The notes beneath the pieces are model-generated. The model was not told where the DNA came from, made no database searches, and saw only the letters and a program-made list of their open reading frames with translations. This document shows, in pieces, positions 39,557 through 52,400 of a stretch of DNA of 64,000 nt; the first letter of the stretch is position 1; the number at the start of each line of letters is the position of its first letter. A program made the position numbers and the translations under genes. The DNA is taken from the NCBI GenBank assembly GCA_965153355.1, contig OZ231127.1:47554001-47618000 (forward strand), given 5' to 3'. Source of the DNA: Flaccisagitta enflata (taxonomy: Eukaryota; Chaetognatha; Sagittoidea; Aphragmophora).

Positions 39557-40293
39557 ATTTTTAGTCGTGTGCATGTGACTCTATAACCCACTACGTCAGT
39601 TGGTCCGGCTATTGGTTGGTCCCTCAGTCGGTTGGTTGGTCGGAAACACTTTTGCTTTTTTGGCGTTACGGGTGTTTTTTGCATTACTGCTGCTGCCAAG
39701 ATGCTTGGTTAGCCTTTATGGGCAGTTGCCCCAAAGGGCTGATGTCCTGTAGGACATAGGGGTGAATTTCCTTGTCTGTCCATCCGTTCATCCCCCTCGC
39801 CACTCAGGCCCAAATCTGGCTCTTTCAGGCCTGAAATTAGTCCTATGAGGCCCAAATCAACTCTCTCAGACCTAAAATTACCTCTATTTGGTCCAAAAAT
39901 GGCTTTCTTAGATCCAAAATCAGCCTCCTTAGGCCAAAAATCAGCCCTCTTCAGCCCAAAATCTGCCCTCTTAGACCAATAATCAACCCTTTCAGGCCTC
40001 TCTGGCTTCTCTGGCCTCTATGGTCTCCCAATCCTCTCAGGCCAGAAACATGCCCTATGAGGCCTCAAACATACCCTTTCCAGCCTAATGGGCGTAATGA
40101 AATTCACCCTTGTGTCCTGCAGAACATCATCCCTTTAAGGCTGCTGCCCTACTCTTACTACACTTCTTCAGCTAATCACTCCAAGCAGGGAATCGGGTAC
40201 CACTGACCATGTGCAATCCTTGGATGACTTATTTATCACTGCCCCTGCCCACCCGCTCGCACACAACTTTTGTAGCCATGTATCCGGCCTTGT
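39557..40293 (-). mobile_element. HINE-A element split by a HINE-B insertion
   Basis: The left part has TTTTTAGTCGTGTGCATGTG, ACTCTATAACCCACTACG, a GGTT tract and TTACTGCTGCTGCCAAGATG. The right part (40235-40293) has ACTGCCCCTGCCCACCCGCT, AACTTTTGTAGCCATG and TATCCGGCCTTGTT. The intervening 39716-40230 is a B-family element, so B moved after this A copy was in place. Confidence 0.72.
39716..40230 (+). mobile_element. HINE-B element (B3) with minisatellite core
   Basis: It starts TTTATGGGCAGTTGCCCCAA and GATGTCCTGTAGGACATAGG, then GTCTGTCCATCCGTTCATCC. The core repeats GGCCCAAATC-like units of about 30 bp. The reversed end is CCTGCAGAACATCATCCCTT and GGCTGCTGCCCTACT, followed by AAGCAGGGAATCGGGTACCA and CTGACCATGTGCAATCC. 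Confidence 0.75.
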
Positions 40294-40309
40294 TTCGCTT
40301 TCAACGTCC

Positions 40310-41350
40310 CCCCATCCCTAAATCAGGCCTCCCAGACCCCAATTCAGGCCTCCAAGACCCCAAATCATGCCTTCTAGACCCAAAATCTAGTCTTAAAGAC
40401 CCCATATCAGGCCTCCCACACCTCAAATCTAGTCTCCCAGACCCCAAATTTGGTCTCCCACACCCCAAATCAGGCCTTCCAGACCCCAAAGCAGGCCTCC
40501 CAGACCCCAAATCAGGCCTTCCATACCCAAAATCTTGTCTCCCAGACCCTAAATTAGGCCTCCCAGATCCCAAATCTAGTCTCCCAGACCCCAAATCCAG
40601 CTTCCCAGACCCTTAATCAGCAGGGGTGTATATAGTTGAGTGGCTTTTGATTTTATTCCCCCCCCCCCTGCCTTTGATTTTCTTCCCCGCCACGCGTCGT
40701 ATCGCGTTACAAAATCTTTCATTTCTTCCCCTCAAAGCTATAAAACAGTATATCTTAGGTTTAGATAGTGTTAAAGTGTGTTGTAGTAATTGTATTTTAC
40801 CTTTTGGTACTACTAAAAGTGTTAGACCTTAAAAATTTTCTTTTTTCTTTTTTTCAAACTTTTGATTTTCTTCCCCATCTCCAAACCCTTTAATTTTATT
40901 CCCCCCCCCACCGGGGGGGGGGAATACTCAACTTTATACACCCCTGCTAATCAGGCCACTCAGACCCAAATCAGGCCTCCCAAACCTGAATTCTGGTCTT
41001 CCAGGCCCCAAATCAGGCCTCCCAAACCCCAAATCAGGCCTTCCAGACCTCAAATCAAACCTCACTTAGCTCATCTAGCCAATTCAATCTAACTGTATAA
41101 GACCAAATCAGGCCTCTTAGACCCCAAATAAGCACTTCCAGACCCCAAATCAGGCCCTCCACACCCTAAATCTAGTCTCCCAGACCCCAAATCCAGCCTC
41201 CCAGACCCCTTATCAGTCCTCTGAGACCCAAATCAGGCCCCCAAAACCTAAATTCTGGTCTTCCAGGCCCCAAATCAGGCCTCCCAAACCCCAAATCAGG
41301 CCTTCCAGACCTCAAATCAAACCTCACTTAGCTCATCTAGCCAATCCAAT
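40310..41350. repeat. 21-bp minisatellite with higher-order duplication
   Basis: The unit CAGGCCTCCCAGACCCCAAA(T) is repeated through 40320-40615 and again 40955-41350. A longer block ending CTCACTTAGCTCATCTAGCC occurs twice, about 257 bp apart (near 41059 and 41320). The array is interrupted by the hAT-like MITE at 40621-40946. Confidence 0.88.
40621..40946. mobile_element. hAT-like MITE inside the minisatellite
   Basis: CAGGGGTGTATATAGTTGAG and, in reverse, CAGGGGTGTATAAAGTTGAG form TIRs; CAGGGGTG is a classic hAT start. The flanks TTAATCAG (40613-40620) and CTAATCAG (40947-40954) match in 7 of 8 bases, the hAT duplication length. Runs of C and G lie just inside both arms next to TTTGATTTTATTCC words. 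Confidence 0.82.
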
Positions 41351-41403
41351 CTAACTGTACAAATTTCAAGCTTTGAGACCCTCCTAAAAAATTGCCCTGT
41401 GTG

Positions 41404-41640
41404 GAATCAAAGGTCATCTGCCCCTCCATCGCCGCTGCCCCATTACCTCAGCATTACAAAATTGAATGAAGTCAATGGGGCATCAGGTACAGCTAACCAT
41501 AATGACGCTTGAGCAACCGGTTCTCCCTTACTCCCTCCTGCAAAAATACAACCTCTGCCCAACCGCACATGACAGGGATAGCCATGTATTTCAATCTTCA
41601 CTGCTGGGGCCTGAGCCCACAGGCCCAATGGGAACCTACA
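41404..41640. mobile_element. Remnants of HINE-B and HINE-A ends
   Basis: GCCGCTGCCCCATTACCTCA and GGGGCATCAGGTACAGCTAA resemble the B-family right end; CTCTGCCCAACCGCACATGA and GGATAGCCATGTATT resemble a decayed A-family 5' end in reverse. Confidence 0.5.
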
Positions 41641-42203
41641 GACAGGGGGGTAGACCCCCCCCCCCCCCGGGGAGCATGAGCATGCATCAAAAATCAGACA
41701 AAAGAAAACATGATAAGAATATCATTCAAAATCCTAATGATATTGCTTTTGTTTGACCAATCATAACTCATCCATTTTTTAACGGATTTACAAAAAATTG
41801 GTGACGGTTAGAAAGATCTTGAAAAATTCTTTAAAATGGGACCAATCTGGCATTTCTAGCTTTAGTCGTTCGAAAGTTACAAGCAAAACCAGGTTAATGG
41901 TCCAAAAAAAGGAAAAATTCAATGACCTGTACCTCATGAAGGTAAAAAACGTGTTTTAATCAAAAATCTCTCTACAGAATATTTGATTTTCAATTTTTAT
42001 GGCTTCTACTACCTCACTACTATGCAAATCTGAAGGAAAAACAGAGGTTATTTAAAAAGCATCCCCAAGTCCTTAGAAACGGGGTGTGTAACCGCCACAA
42101 AATGCCCCACCCCCCAAAAAAGTTTGATGGACAGACCTACGGACGGACCGATGGATGGACGAACGGACAAAGAGGGTTGTAGTGTCGCGTGCACGCGACA
42201 AAA

Positions 42204-42574
42204 GATTTAGGAGGAACAAAAGAATACAAGACCATATCCATGACCATTAAGTACTCGCTTGTGGGAGGGCAGGGGCAGCATCAACAGCTTTAAATGGGCC
42301 ACACTACAGCCAGTGCAATCCCATTATTTGTTTTGGGGCAACACTCCAACAACAACAGGGGCAGTAACGCAGGTGGGCAGGGAAAGTTATATGGGTGGGC
42401 AGAGTCAGTGGATGGGCATAACGTAAGTGGGCAGGGGCGGTATTGTTAAGTAATAACTATTATGACTTATTTCACAAAACACAAAGTAACTTAACGATCA
42501 ACTAAAAAATGATTGAATTTATCCACTTCGACTTTTTGGGCTATTGGCAAAAAATCATGCAATGATAATGATAA
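42204..42574. other. No gene; GTGGGCAGGG words
   Basis: Repeated GTGGGCAGGGGCAGT-like words between 42268 and 42450 look like tandem remnants of the HINE-A 5' region. No coding frame. Confidence 0.5.
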
Positions 42575-42670
42575 TAAGAAAAAGAAAAAGAGAAAAGAAA
42601 AAGAAAAAGAAAAAGAAAAAGAAAAAGAAAAAGAAAAAGAAAAAGAAAAAGAAAAAGAAAAAGAAAACGA
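42575..42670. repeat. (GAAAAA)n microsatellite
   Basis: About 95 bp of GAAAAA units, in places GAAAAAG. Confidence 0.95.
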
Positions 42671-42782
42671 AAACGTTCATAGTTATGTAGAAAATTTTGC
42701 AATTTACTGACATATCCGTCCAGCGTCAAAATACAATCTTTAACATGAACTCAGCCGAAGATCAGACGTTCGACCAAATGAC

Positions 42783-42915
<133 letters not shown>

Positions 42916-43213
42916 CAAGGTCGGACGTGGACCCGCCCAATTTTGAAGTGACCTATGGTTGTGACTGATCAGCTATTTTTGTTAGTCAATTTGTCCATTT
43001 GTCGTTTTCAAATCATTTCATTCAGTGGTCATACATTGCAAACTAACAAAACAGAGCCCCCCTTCCCCCTTCACTTTTGCCCCTCCCCCCTCACGGCGCC
43101 CCCTTGTGATTCTATGCAGAATTGGACATTCCGGAATTCTATTCAAATCTTTAAATTGAGAAAAATTGGCCCTCGATCACTTTTGAGACTTGAGGGGATT
43201 CAGACCACCCCTT

Positions 43214-43464
<251 letters not shown>

Positions 43465-43773
43465 TCTGTATTCGTTGTTATCATATTTATTTCGAATCAT
43501 CAACGGAAAATCAATTATAAAGAACGTGTCTGAACCCGAAGGTGGGCCCCAAAAATCGATTTGTTTTTAAACACATTTTTTTTCTTTCTTTTTTTTTTTT
43601 TTTGTTGCCTTTTTTGCCTTGCCAAGGACGAGCCGAGTCTGAAGCGAGGGCGGACTGGTAGGAATTCAATAGAGGCACGTTTCGGGAAACGGTGGCCAAT
43701 ATTAAGAATCAACTTCACACCTTATGATCTAACTTTTTTAGTGTTTCATAACTTTGCATCTAACAGTAGTTGA

Positions 43774-44445
43774 TTTTTTGGCAGCGGCCCCGAAGGGGAC
43801 AAAGTCCTGTAGAACACAAGGGGAATCTGTCCGCCCATATGATATCCGTTTGTCCGTCCGTCCCGTCGGTCCATCCGCTCCGTCTCTGTCTGCCCGTCTG
43901 TCCGGTCTGCTCTGTCTGCCTGCTTGTCCGTCCGTCCGTCTGTCCGCTCGGCCTCCGCCTGCTCGTCTCGTCCGCCCGCTCCGTCCGTCCCGGTCGTCTC
44001 GTCCATCCGTCCATCCGTCTGTCCCCCCCCCCTAGCCCATCCTCAGGACTTCGTCTCCTTTGGGGCACATTCTGACCCAAATTCTGCCTTCTAGCCCAAA
44101 TCCCAGGATTATGGCCCAAATCCAAGAAAAATGGCTCAATCTGCCAAGAAAACCTTATTTCTGGCCTGAGGTCCTTCATTTTGGCTCCCTAGACCTAGAT
44201 TTTTGGTTCTGATACCCTTGTGTTGACTTCTGAGACCTTTTTCCTGGTCTTAGAGACCCATACCTGGGCCATAGGGACCCAGATTCTGGCCTCTGAGACC
44301 CAGATTCTAGCTCAAGAAACCTAAACCCTGGCCTCAGAGACCCAAACCATAGCCCCAGAGACCATGATCCTTGCCTGCTGCCCCCTCAAATTAGCCAACA
44401 AACTACTCAAGCAGGGCATGGGTACTGTTGACCATATATTGCCTT
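43774..44445 (+). mobile_element. HINE-B element (B4), GTCC- and minisatellite-rich
   Basis: TTTTTTGGCAGCGGCCCCGA, AAGTCCTGTAGAACACAAGG, then about 190 bp of GTCC/GTCT/GCTC units, the reversed CTCAGGACTTCGTCTCCTTT, a GGCCCAAATC/GAGACCCA minisatellite (44075-44370) and the tail AAGCAGGGCATGGGTACTGT, TGACCATATATTGCC. Here the minisatellite lies outside the inverted pair, unlike B2 and B3. Confidence 0.72.
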
Positions 44446-44519
44446 TTGTCATTTTTCCATGTTTTTCAATGACAATCTTAAATTTAAAAAAAAAGTTTTT
44501 CTGGTAATTCAATGAGTCT

Positions 44520-44735
44520 AATGGCACCCTGGACAGAAAGAAGGCAGACGGATGGAAAGACGAACAGACGGATGGACGGACGGATTAACAGACAGACAAA
44601 CAGACAGACAGACAGACTGACAGACGGATGGATGGACAGATTCCCCATGTGTTCTACAGGGCTTCGTCCCCTTCGGGGCCACTGCCCTGCTCCCCCTCAA
44701 CCTAAATCTCAAACTACTCCAGCAGGGCTGCTATT
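44520..44735 (+). mobile_element. HINE-B element (B5), truncated
   Basis: A (GACG/GACA) tract at 44530-44640 runs into CCCCATGTGTTCTACAGGGC, TTCGTCCCCTTCGGGGCC, ACTGCCCTGCTCC and CTCCAGCAGGGCTGC. The left GGCAGCGGCCCC end and the GACCACATAT tail are missing. Confidence 0.68.
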
Positions 44736-44966
44736 TATTAGAGTGGTCATACATGACTCGACCACCTTGCTCAGTACGGCATTTAAGGGGGTATCACATC
44801 ACTATTACTGAGTATATTTCCCAAGTTTGACGGCTCTTCTATCCGATTCAAATGATGCGGAGTAGGATGAGGAGGAGGGGCAGAAGTGGTAATTGCCTAT
44901 TTTCTTCCTTTTTTTCAAAGGGTAACTTCATCGGCTCACATCTACTTAACAAATTTACAAAATGAC

Positions 44967-45026
44967 CTCAACTTGGGCTCATTTTCAGGAGCAGACACAG
45001 CTCTTTGAAATGAGCCCAAGTTGAGA
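44967..45026. repeat. Perfect short hairpin
   Basis: CTCAACTTGGGCTCATTT and AAATGAGCCCAAGTTGAG are perfect 18-bp reverse complements around a loop of about 24 bp. No flanking duplication was recognised. Confidence 0.85.
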
Positions 45027-45356
45027 TTTGCAGCTTGATTCGTTTAGGAGCAACAGTCTTCCAAAGTTGATATTATTTTCAGGAAAATGGTGAAAACCCT
45101 CACAACATTGTGCTATTGTATCTCCTAGACAAATTAAGCTACGGACCTCAATCGACAAACTCACTCTATAACGTAAAGCGCGTTCACTATATCTCCACAC
45201 ACTGGTGGGCAGGGGCGTCCAATCCCAATCCACACCCAAACCCCAACCCCCACACATACATCTAGAGCTATCATTTTTCTACTTTTTGACTCAATAATTA
45301 CAGACGGACTAACCAATGGACCAACGGACAAAGTCTCCTATCAAGTTTTGAGTCCA
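45027..45356. other. No gene; decayed HINE-A2
   Basis: CACTGGTGGGCAGGGGCGTC at 45200, ACTTTTTGACTCAATAATTA and GACCAACGGACAAAGTCTCC give the outline of an A2 copy without hairpin. Confidence 0.5.
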
Positions 45357-45410
45357 AGTCACGTCACGTCATGTCACGTCACGTCACATCACGTCATGTC
45401 ACGTCATTCC
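45357..45410. repeat. (ACGTC)n short array
   Basis: Ten or so CACGT/CATGT pentamer units, about 54 bp. Confidence 0.85.
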
Positions 45411-45633
45411 AGTGGCGGACTGTTGGGCAGGAGTAGTGATGCAAAAACTGCTCGCAATACAAAAATGTGATGTACCTACTTACCGAACGACATGGCAAGG
45501 TGTAGAGTCGCGTTCCTGCCACTTATAATGTAATTTTGCCTGTTTTATACTCCTACACAGACGTGTGTGGGTTGGCAGGTGTTGTAATGGAGGTCACTAG
45601 AGCATTTGGGCAGAAGTAGTGAGGCCGAAAAAT

Positions 45634-45823
45634 AACAAGGCCAGATACACGGCTACCGAAGTCGCGTGCGGGTGGGCAGAAGCCATATTTGAGGTCACCA
45701 TTTGGGCAGGAGCAGTGAGGTCAAAGAAATAAAATCATAAAAAAAAGTAAAGTGTGACCAACCGACCAACCAACCGACCGACGGACAAAGCGGGTTGTAG
45801 AGTCGCGTGCACGCGACCAAAAA
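45634..45823 (+). mobile_element. HINE-A1 element, complete
   Basis: AACAAGGCCAGATACACGGC, GAAGTCGCGTGCGGGTGGGC, GCCATATTTGAGGTCACCAT, TTGGGCAGGAGCAGTGAGGT, AAAGTAAAGTGTGACC, (AACC/GACC) tract, AAAGCGGGTTGTAGAG, hairpin GTCGCGTGCACGCGAC, CAAAAAG. The segment just left (45555-45633) repeats the middle words and may be part of a second, broken copy. Confidence 0.85.
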
Positions 45824-46101
45824 GATAAAAGAATAAAATGAAACCGACTGACCAACTGATCAATAATTCAACCAATTGATGGATAGACAAAAAGCAGGGT
45901 GCAGTGTAGTCTTCTTGGCCTGCCAACAGAACCAACAAGCAGTAAGTAAAATTGAAAAACGCTTTTCAGCCAAATTTGTATAATTTTGGGACAAGAAACG
46001 AACAAACAAGCCAAAAAATCCTATAGATGCGTCCTCTGTATTTTCCAAGAGCCACTAGACTTGTTAAAAAAACCGTGAGTGTGTGTTTATGTGTGTGTTT
46101 G

Positions 46102-46134
<33 letters not shown>

Positions 46135-46140
46135 ATGTTA

Positions 46141-46658
<518 letters not shown>

Positions 46659-46660
46659 TA

Positions 46661-46663
<3 letters not shown>

Positions 46664-46749
<86 letters not shown>

Positions 46750-46820
46750 TGTGTGTGAGGCTGTGTGTGTGTCTGTGCCTGTGTCTGTGTGTCTGTGCCT
46801 GTGTCTGTGTCTGTGTGTCT
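46664..46820. repeat. (GT)n with GTCT variants
   Basis: About 85 bp of GT followed by GTGTCT-type units; the companion GT tract is at 46077-46136. Confidence 0.95.
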
Positions 46821-46961
46821 TGGTCGTTGTCATTATCATTGTCATTTTAGTCATCTTCATCCGTAGGGGGATGTCATACCCCATTGTCAACGCCTTAGGG
46901 TCTATACATTATATCAGCAAATTATCACTCCCCTCACTGTACTGATGCTCAGGTTATGAGC

Positions 46962-46996
46962 TCCCCCGTATTTCCAAGTCTAGACGACATCTACTG
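46962..46996. mobile_element. Isolated mariner-type MITE end
   Basis: CCCCCGTATTTCCAAGTCTA and GACGACATCTACTG, then TA, match the right end of the element at 30830-31403. No partner end is seen within several hundred bases. Confidence 0.75.
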
Positions 46997-47157
46997 TATG
47001 CGCTCCGGGACTCATGAACTCAGATGCATACATGTAGAACATTACTAAGGTAGCTTCATAGGTCCTGAGGTCCAGACCAACATAGATACTGAGTATCTCA
47101 TTAAAGCTGTGGGCTTACATTGCCTTTAGCGAACCTGACCAAGCGGTGTGGATAAAT

Positions 47158-47159
<2 letters not shown>

Positions 47160-47240
<81 letters not shown>
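47160..47240. repeat. (GA)n microsatellite
   Basis: A pure GA tract of about 80 bp. Confidence 0.96.
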
Positions 47241-47829
<589 letters not shown>

Positions 47830-48369
47830 GTAGTGACGTCAATTGTTCTGACCACGTTCAGAATGGGTGTGACTATCTCAACATACGCAAACAATTAAAG
47901 ATTTACAGAAACGAAATTGAAAATCATGAGTAGAGTTGAGTTAGGCGTGCGTATACGCGTAGTAAGAAAGATAATGTTTTCTTATATTAAATGCATGATC
48001 GGGAAAAAAATCGAAGTCAGTCTTTGACTTTTTGACATATTCCAGAGAAACATGGTTTTCATTTTTGGGTGCGCCATATCACCTTTATAAGAGGCTCTGT
48101 CTGTTGGTTGGTTGGTTGGTCGGTTGGTCAGTCAGTCACGCTAGAGTTGAAAATCTCGAAAAGAAGCAAAAATCACTGGAAATGATTCAGAAATATGTTA
48201 GGATGATTCCCAGATGCGCCATAGCACTTCTATGACAGGCTCTGTCCGTCCGTCCATCCATCCGTCGAATGAAAAATCGATAAAAATGTTTGGAATCATT
48301 TTAAAACTTATTTCGTTCATCATTGATGATACTCGTCATTTCATTCACTAAAATAATCAGCTACGGTTA
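47830..48369. other. No gene; two HINE-C-like ends
   Basis: GGGTGCGCCATATCACCTTT, ATAAGAGGCTCTGTCTG and GGTT tract (48069-48140), then GATGCGCCATAGCACTTCTA, TGACAGGCTCTGTCCG and GTCC (48209-48266) look like two minus-strand HINE-C hairpin ends in tandem. Confidence 0.5.
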
Positions 48370-48547
48370 AGTCTGATAGAGCTGGTGATAGGTCCGATAG
48401 GTCTGGTGATAGATCGGATAGGTCTGGGGATAGATCTGATAGAGCTGGGGATAGGTCTGATAGAGCTTGGGATAGGTCTGATAGAGCTTGGGATAGTTCT
48501 GATAGAACTCAAGATAGGCCTGATAGAGCTAGGGATAGGTCTGATAT
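48370..48547. repeat. 21-bp minisatellite, left of the BEL insertion
   Basis: The unit ATAGGTCTGATAGAGCTTGGG is repeated about eight times with variants. The array resumes at 56508-56575 on the other side of the retrotransposon. The last 5 bp, GATAT, form the target duplication. Confidence 0.93.
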
Positions 48548-49365
<818 letters not shown>

Positions 49366-49476
49366 TTCGGCCCCAAAAAACCGATTTGAGGTTTTTTCAA
49401 AAAAGATACAAAATTTACAACAATTGATTCAATAATTGATTGACGTTGATCTAAAAACAAAAGTTAGACATCACAA

Positions 49477-52400
49477 TTAATCTTCACATCCTTCGAGTAA
49501 GACCAAATTCTGTATTGGTCTCTTGATTGTTTTTCCTTTGTTATCTTGAAGTGTGACAGAACGAACATGTCCATCACGACCTACATGAGTTTCTTTAACC
49601 CTAGCTAAGGGCCAAAGATGACGTTTGAGATTTTCTTTCTTGAGAAGAACAAGAGATCCAGGAGTGATGTTTTTCGATCCTTGATGCCACTTTTGACGTG
49701 GTTGAAGGGTGGGTACGTACTCGTTTACCCATCGTTTTGTCCAATTCTCTTGAAGACTTTTGAGATACTTCAGTCTCGCAGAGAATGCCGTTTTGGACGG
49801 AGGAATGTCCGGCCATGGGTCCGTCGGTTGTTGAAGAGGTCTGCCGATAAGCATCTCAGCAGGAGTAAGTGGAACTTGATCCGGGTCATCCACTATCGGA
49901 GTGAGTGGACGGGAGTTGATTTGCTCTTCAATTCGAATGATGAGCGTCGCAAGTTCCTTGTCGGTGATGAGAGATTGCCCTAAAACTTTTTTCATTGGAG
50001 TTTTGATGCTTCTCACAAGGCGTTCCCAGAAGCCTCCCCACCAAGGAGCTGCAGGTGGATTGAATTGCCAAATGACGTCAGGCAATTCTTTCGCCGCCTT
50101 TTTGAACGTTGAAGCATTATCGCTGTAGACGTTAAGAGGTTTTCCTCGTCGAGAGGAAAGACGCGTGAATGCCATCATAAATTCTTCAGTGGACTGATCA
50201 TTCACAATCTCCAAATGTACACCACGGGTTGATGCACAAGTAAAGAGGCAAATCCAACGCTTCTCCGCTTGAGAAGTTGAATCTCTCCTTGGTTTGATGA
50301 GAAGAGGTCCAGCGTAATCCAGTCCGACATGAGAGAAAGGTGGCAACGCCGTTTTCCTGAAATCTGGCAAATCTGCCATCATTTGTTGACACATTGGCTT
50401 GTTGATCCGTTTGCATGTCATGCAAGATTGTGTTTCGGCCTTCACGGTTGTCATTCCTTTGATGACCCAATATTTTTGACGCAAAATTGCCAACGTCTGG
50501 TTTGATCCCGTATGAAGATTTGAGATGTGAACATCTCTGATGAGAAGTCGGGTGAGATGAGATTTGTTTGGAAGAATGATGATGTTTTTGTTCACTCTTC
50601 CACTCATTTTGATCAAACCGTCTTCCAAGATTGGATTGAATTGGATCAATCGAGAGTTTCGTGGAATGGCACGATTCTTCTGAAGGCATTCATATTCTTC
50701 AGAAAAGAAGGTTTTTTGCTCTTGGCTGATGAGCTTTGCTAATGCCCTTTTCCGCTGTTGAGCAATCGAGTTATTCGCCCTTGCCCCCAAAGGGCTACAA
50801 AAGCGAATCACGTACATCATGATCCGCACCAGCTTTTCCAAAGAGCTGTAACGTTCCAAACTGATGACAGGTTCACGAACCTGTGTGATATTGACAGCCA
50901 CTTTCCTTTGTTCAATATCTGGCTTTTCCATCACAGGCTGATTTGGCCAATCACCTGTTTTGATGAATTCAGGGCCTTCAATCCAGAGCTTGGATTGTGT
51001 TTCGTCCAAAGGCCAAATACCCCTGGATGGGATATCTGCCGGGTTATCGTCTCCAGGTACCCACATGCATTTAACGCCATGACTGCCGCATGTTCGTTGG
51101 ATTTCCGCAATCCTGTTCCCAACAAAAGGTTTGTAGCGTGCTGAAGAAGATTCGATCCAACCAAGCGCGATTGTAGAATCTGTCCACAAGAAAGTCTCAA
51201 TCCCAGATTTGAAAACTTCCTCGTGGAGAAAGGCAAGTAAGCGTGAGCCTAACACTGCTCCCAGCAACTCCATGCGGGGGAGTGAGACAACTTTGATGGG
51301 CTTTACTCTTGTCTTGGACATGAGAAAGCAAGAGCCTCTCTCAGAAAATGCATATGCAACAGCGGCATATGCTGATTCACTGGCATCTACAAAGATGTGA
51401 AGAACAGTAGGGTTGCCAAAGAACCGAGGAATTTCAAAGTCAACAACAGTTGCTTTTCTGAATTCTTCCACTTCACACTTCAACTCGTCAGATAGAAGTT
51501 GGTCCCAATCAGAACCTAGTTGCCATATCTTCTGCATTATCATCTTCCCTTTGCAGATAAGAGGGCTCCTGCCACCAATAGGGTCCCAGAAGGAGGCAAT
51601 TTTTTGCAAAAATTCCCTCTTGGTGGTTGGAGTTTTGTCCCACTCTTTGTTGGGGACGCGGAGAGAGTCATGATTTGTATGCCACTGCAAGCCAAGAACT
51701 GCAGCTTCTTCACTATCATCAGTCCCCTCAATCATGCTCAATAACTCCTTGTTGTTGCTATTGATTTTGTGCACTTTCATGTGCATAGACCCAAAAAAGC
51801 CTTTGATTTGAGTCAGAATATCAACACCTTCATCAACTGAATCGCACCCTCCAGGCACATCGTCCATGTAGAGCTCGTTTTCGACAAATTCACAAGCTTT
51901 TGGGAATTTTTGTTGGATGTCCTCACGCTGAGCGTGGTATTCACAAGTTGCCATGGACAGGAATGGAGAGGAAGATTCACCAAACATAACACTCGTTTGG
52001 CGAGCTATCCCCTTGGGTGTGATGATTCGATGAAGGTCTTGTTGTTCAACTTCTATCTTTATCTGCCAAAACATCTTTTTGACATCAGACACAAATGCAA
52101 TTTTTCGTGAACGAAAGCGTAGAATTGATCCAACGATATCTGGCAATAGATTTGGCCCAACATGTTGAGCGCTGTTCAGGGAAATGCCAAATTTACCCTT
52201 GAATGAGGCATTTTTCACAATCCTCACGGGTGTTGTTGGGTGGCCTGGTCTAAGCACCAAGTGCCAAGGTAGGTAGTGGACACCTCCAGCTGGAGTGTCA
52301 GCATCAGAAACCGGTTCTAGAACACCAAGGTCAAACTGTTCGTCAAAAATCTTTTTAACAGTAGCTCTTTTTTCTGGGTCATTTTTCAGGATGGCTTGCT

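Larger units (their letters stand above)
38157..42088. mobile_element. Foldback element with 398-bp TIRs and TAAC duplication
   Basis: The left arm 38157-38554 begins CACACCCCGTTTCTAAGGAC and is matched in reverse by 41692-42088, ending GTCCTTAGAAACGGGGTGTG. Arms agree almost base for base (for example GACGGTTAGAAAGATCTTGA). TAAC flanks both ends (38153-38156, 42089-42092). The 3.1-kb interior has no transposase; it holds CCCAAATC minisatellites, decayed HINE-A copies (38724-38870, 39248-39390), a HINE-A split by a HINE-B, and a hAT-like MITE. The superfamily is unclear. Confidence 0.82.
38056..42203 (+). mobile_element. HINE-A element split by a 3.9-kb foldback insertion
   Basis: The 5' part (38056-38156) reads AACAAGGCCGGATACACGAC, GAGTTGCGTGCTGGTGGGCT, TTTAGGCAGGACCAGTAATG. 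The 3' part (42089-42203) reads TAACCGCCACAAAATGCCCC, GGACGGACCGATGGATGG, AAAGAGGGTTGTAGTG and the hairpin GTCGCGTGCACGCGAC. Joining the two gives the usual order and a length of about 210 bp. The interruption is the element at 38157-42088, flanked by TAAC on each side. Confidence 0.78.

Noticed and set aside
40209-40616. Pro/Asp/Ser repeat protein of 135 codons
   Set aside because: It is the 21-bp CAGACCCCAAAT minisatellite, whose length is a multiple of three and so stays open in frame; there is no gene context.
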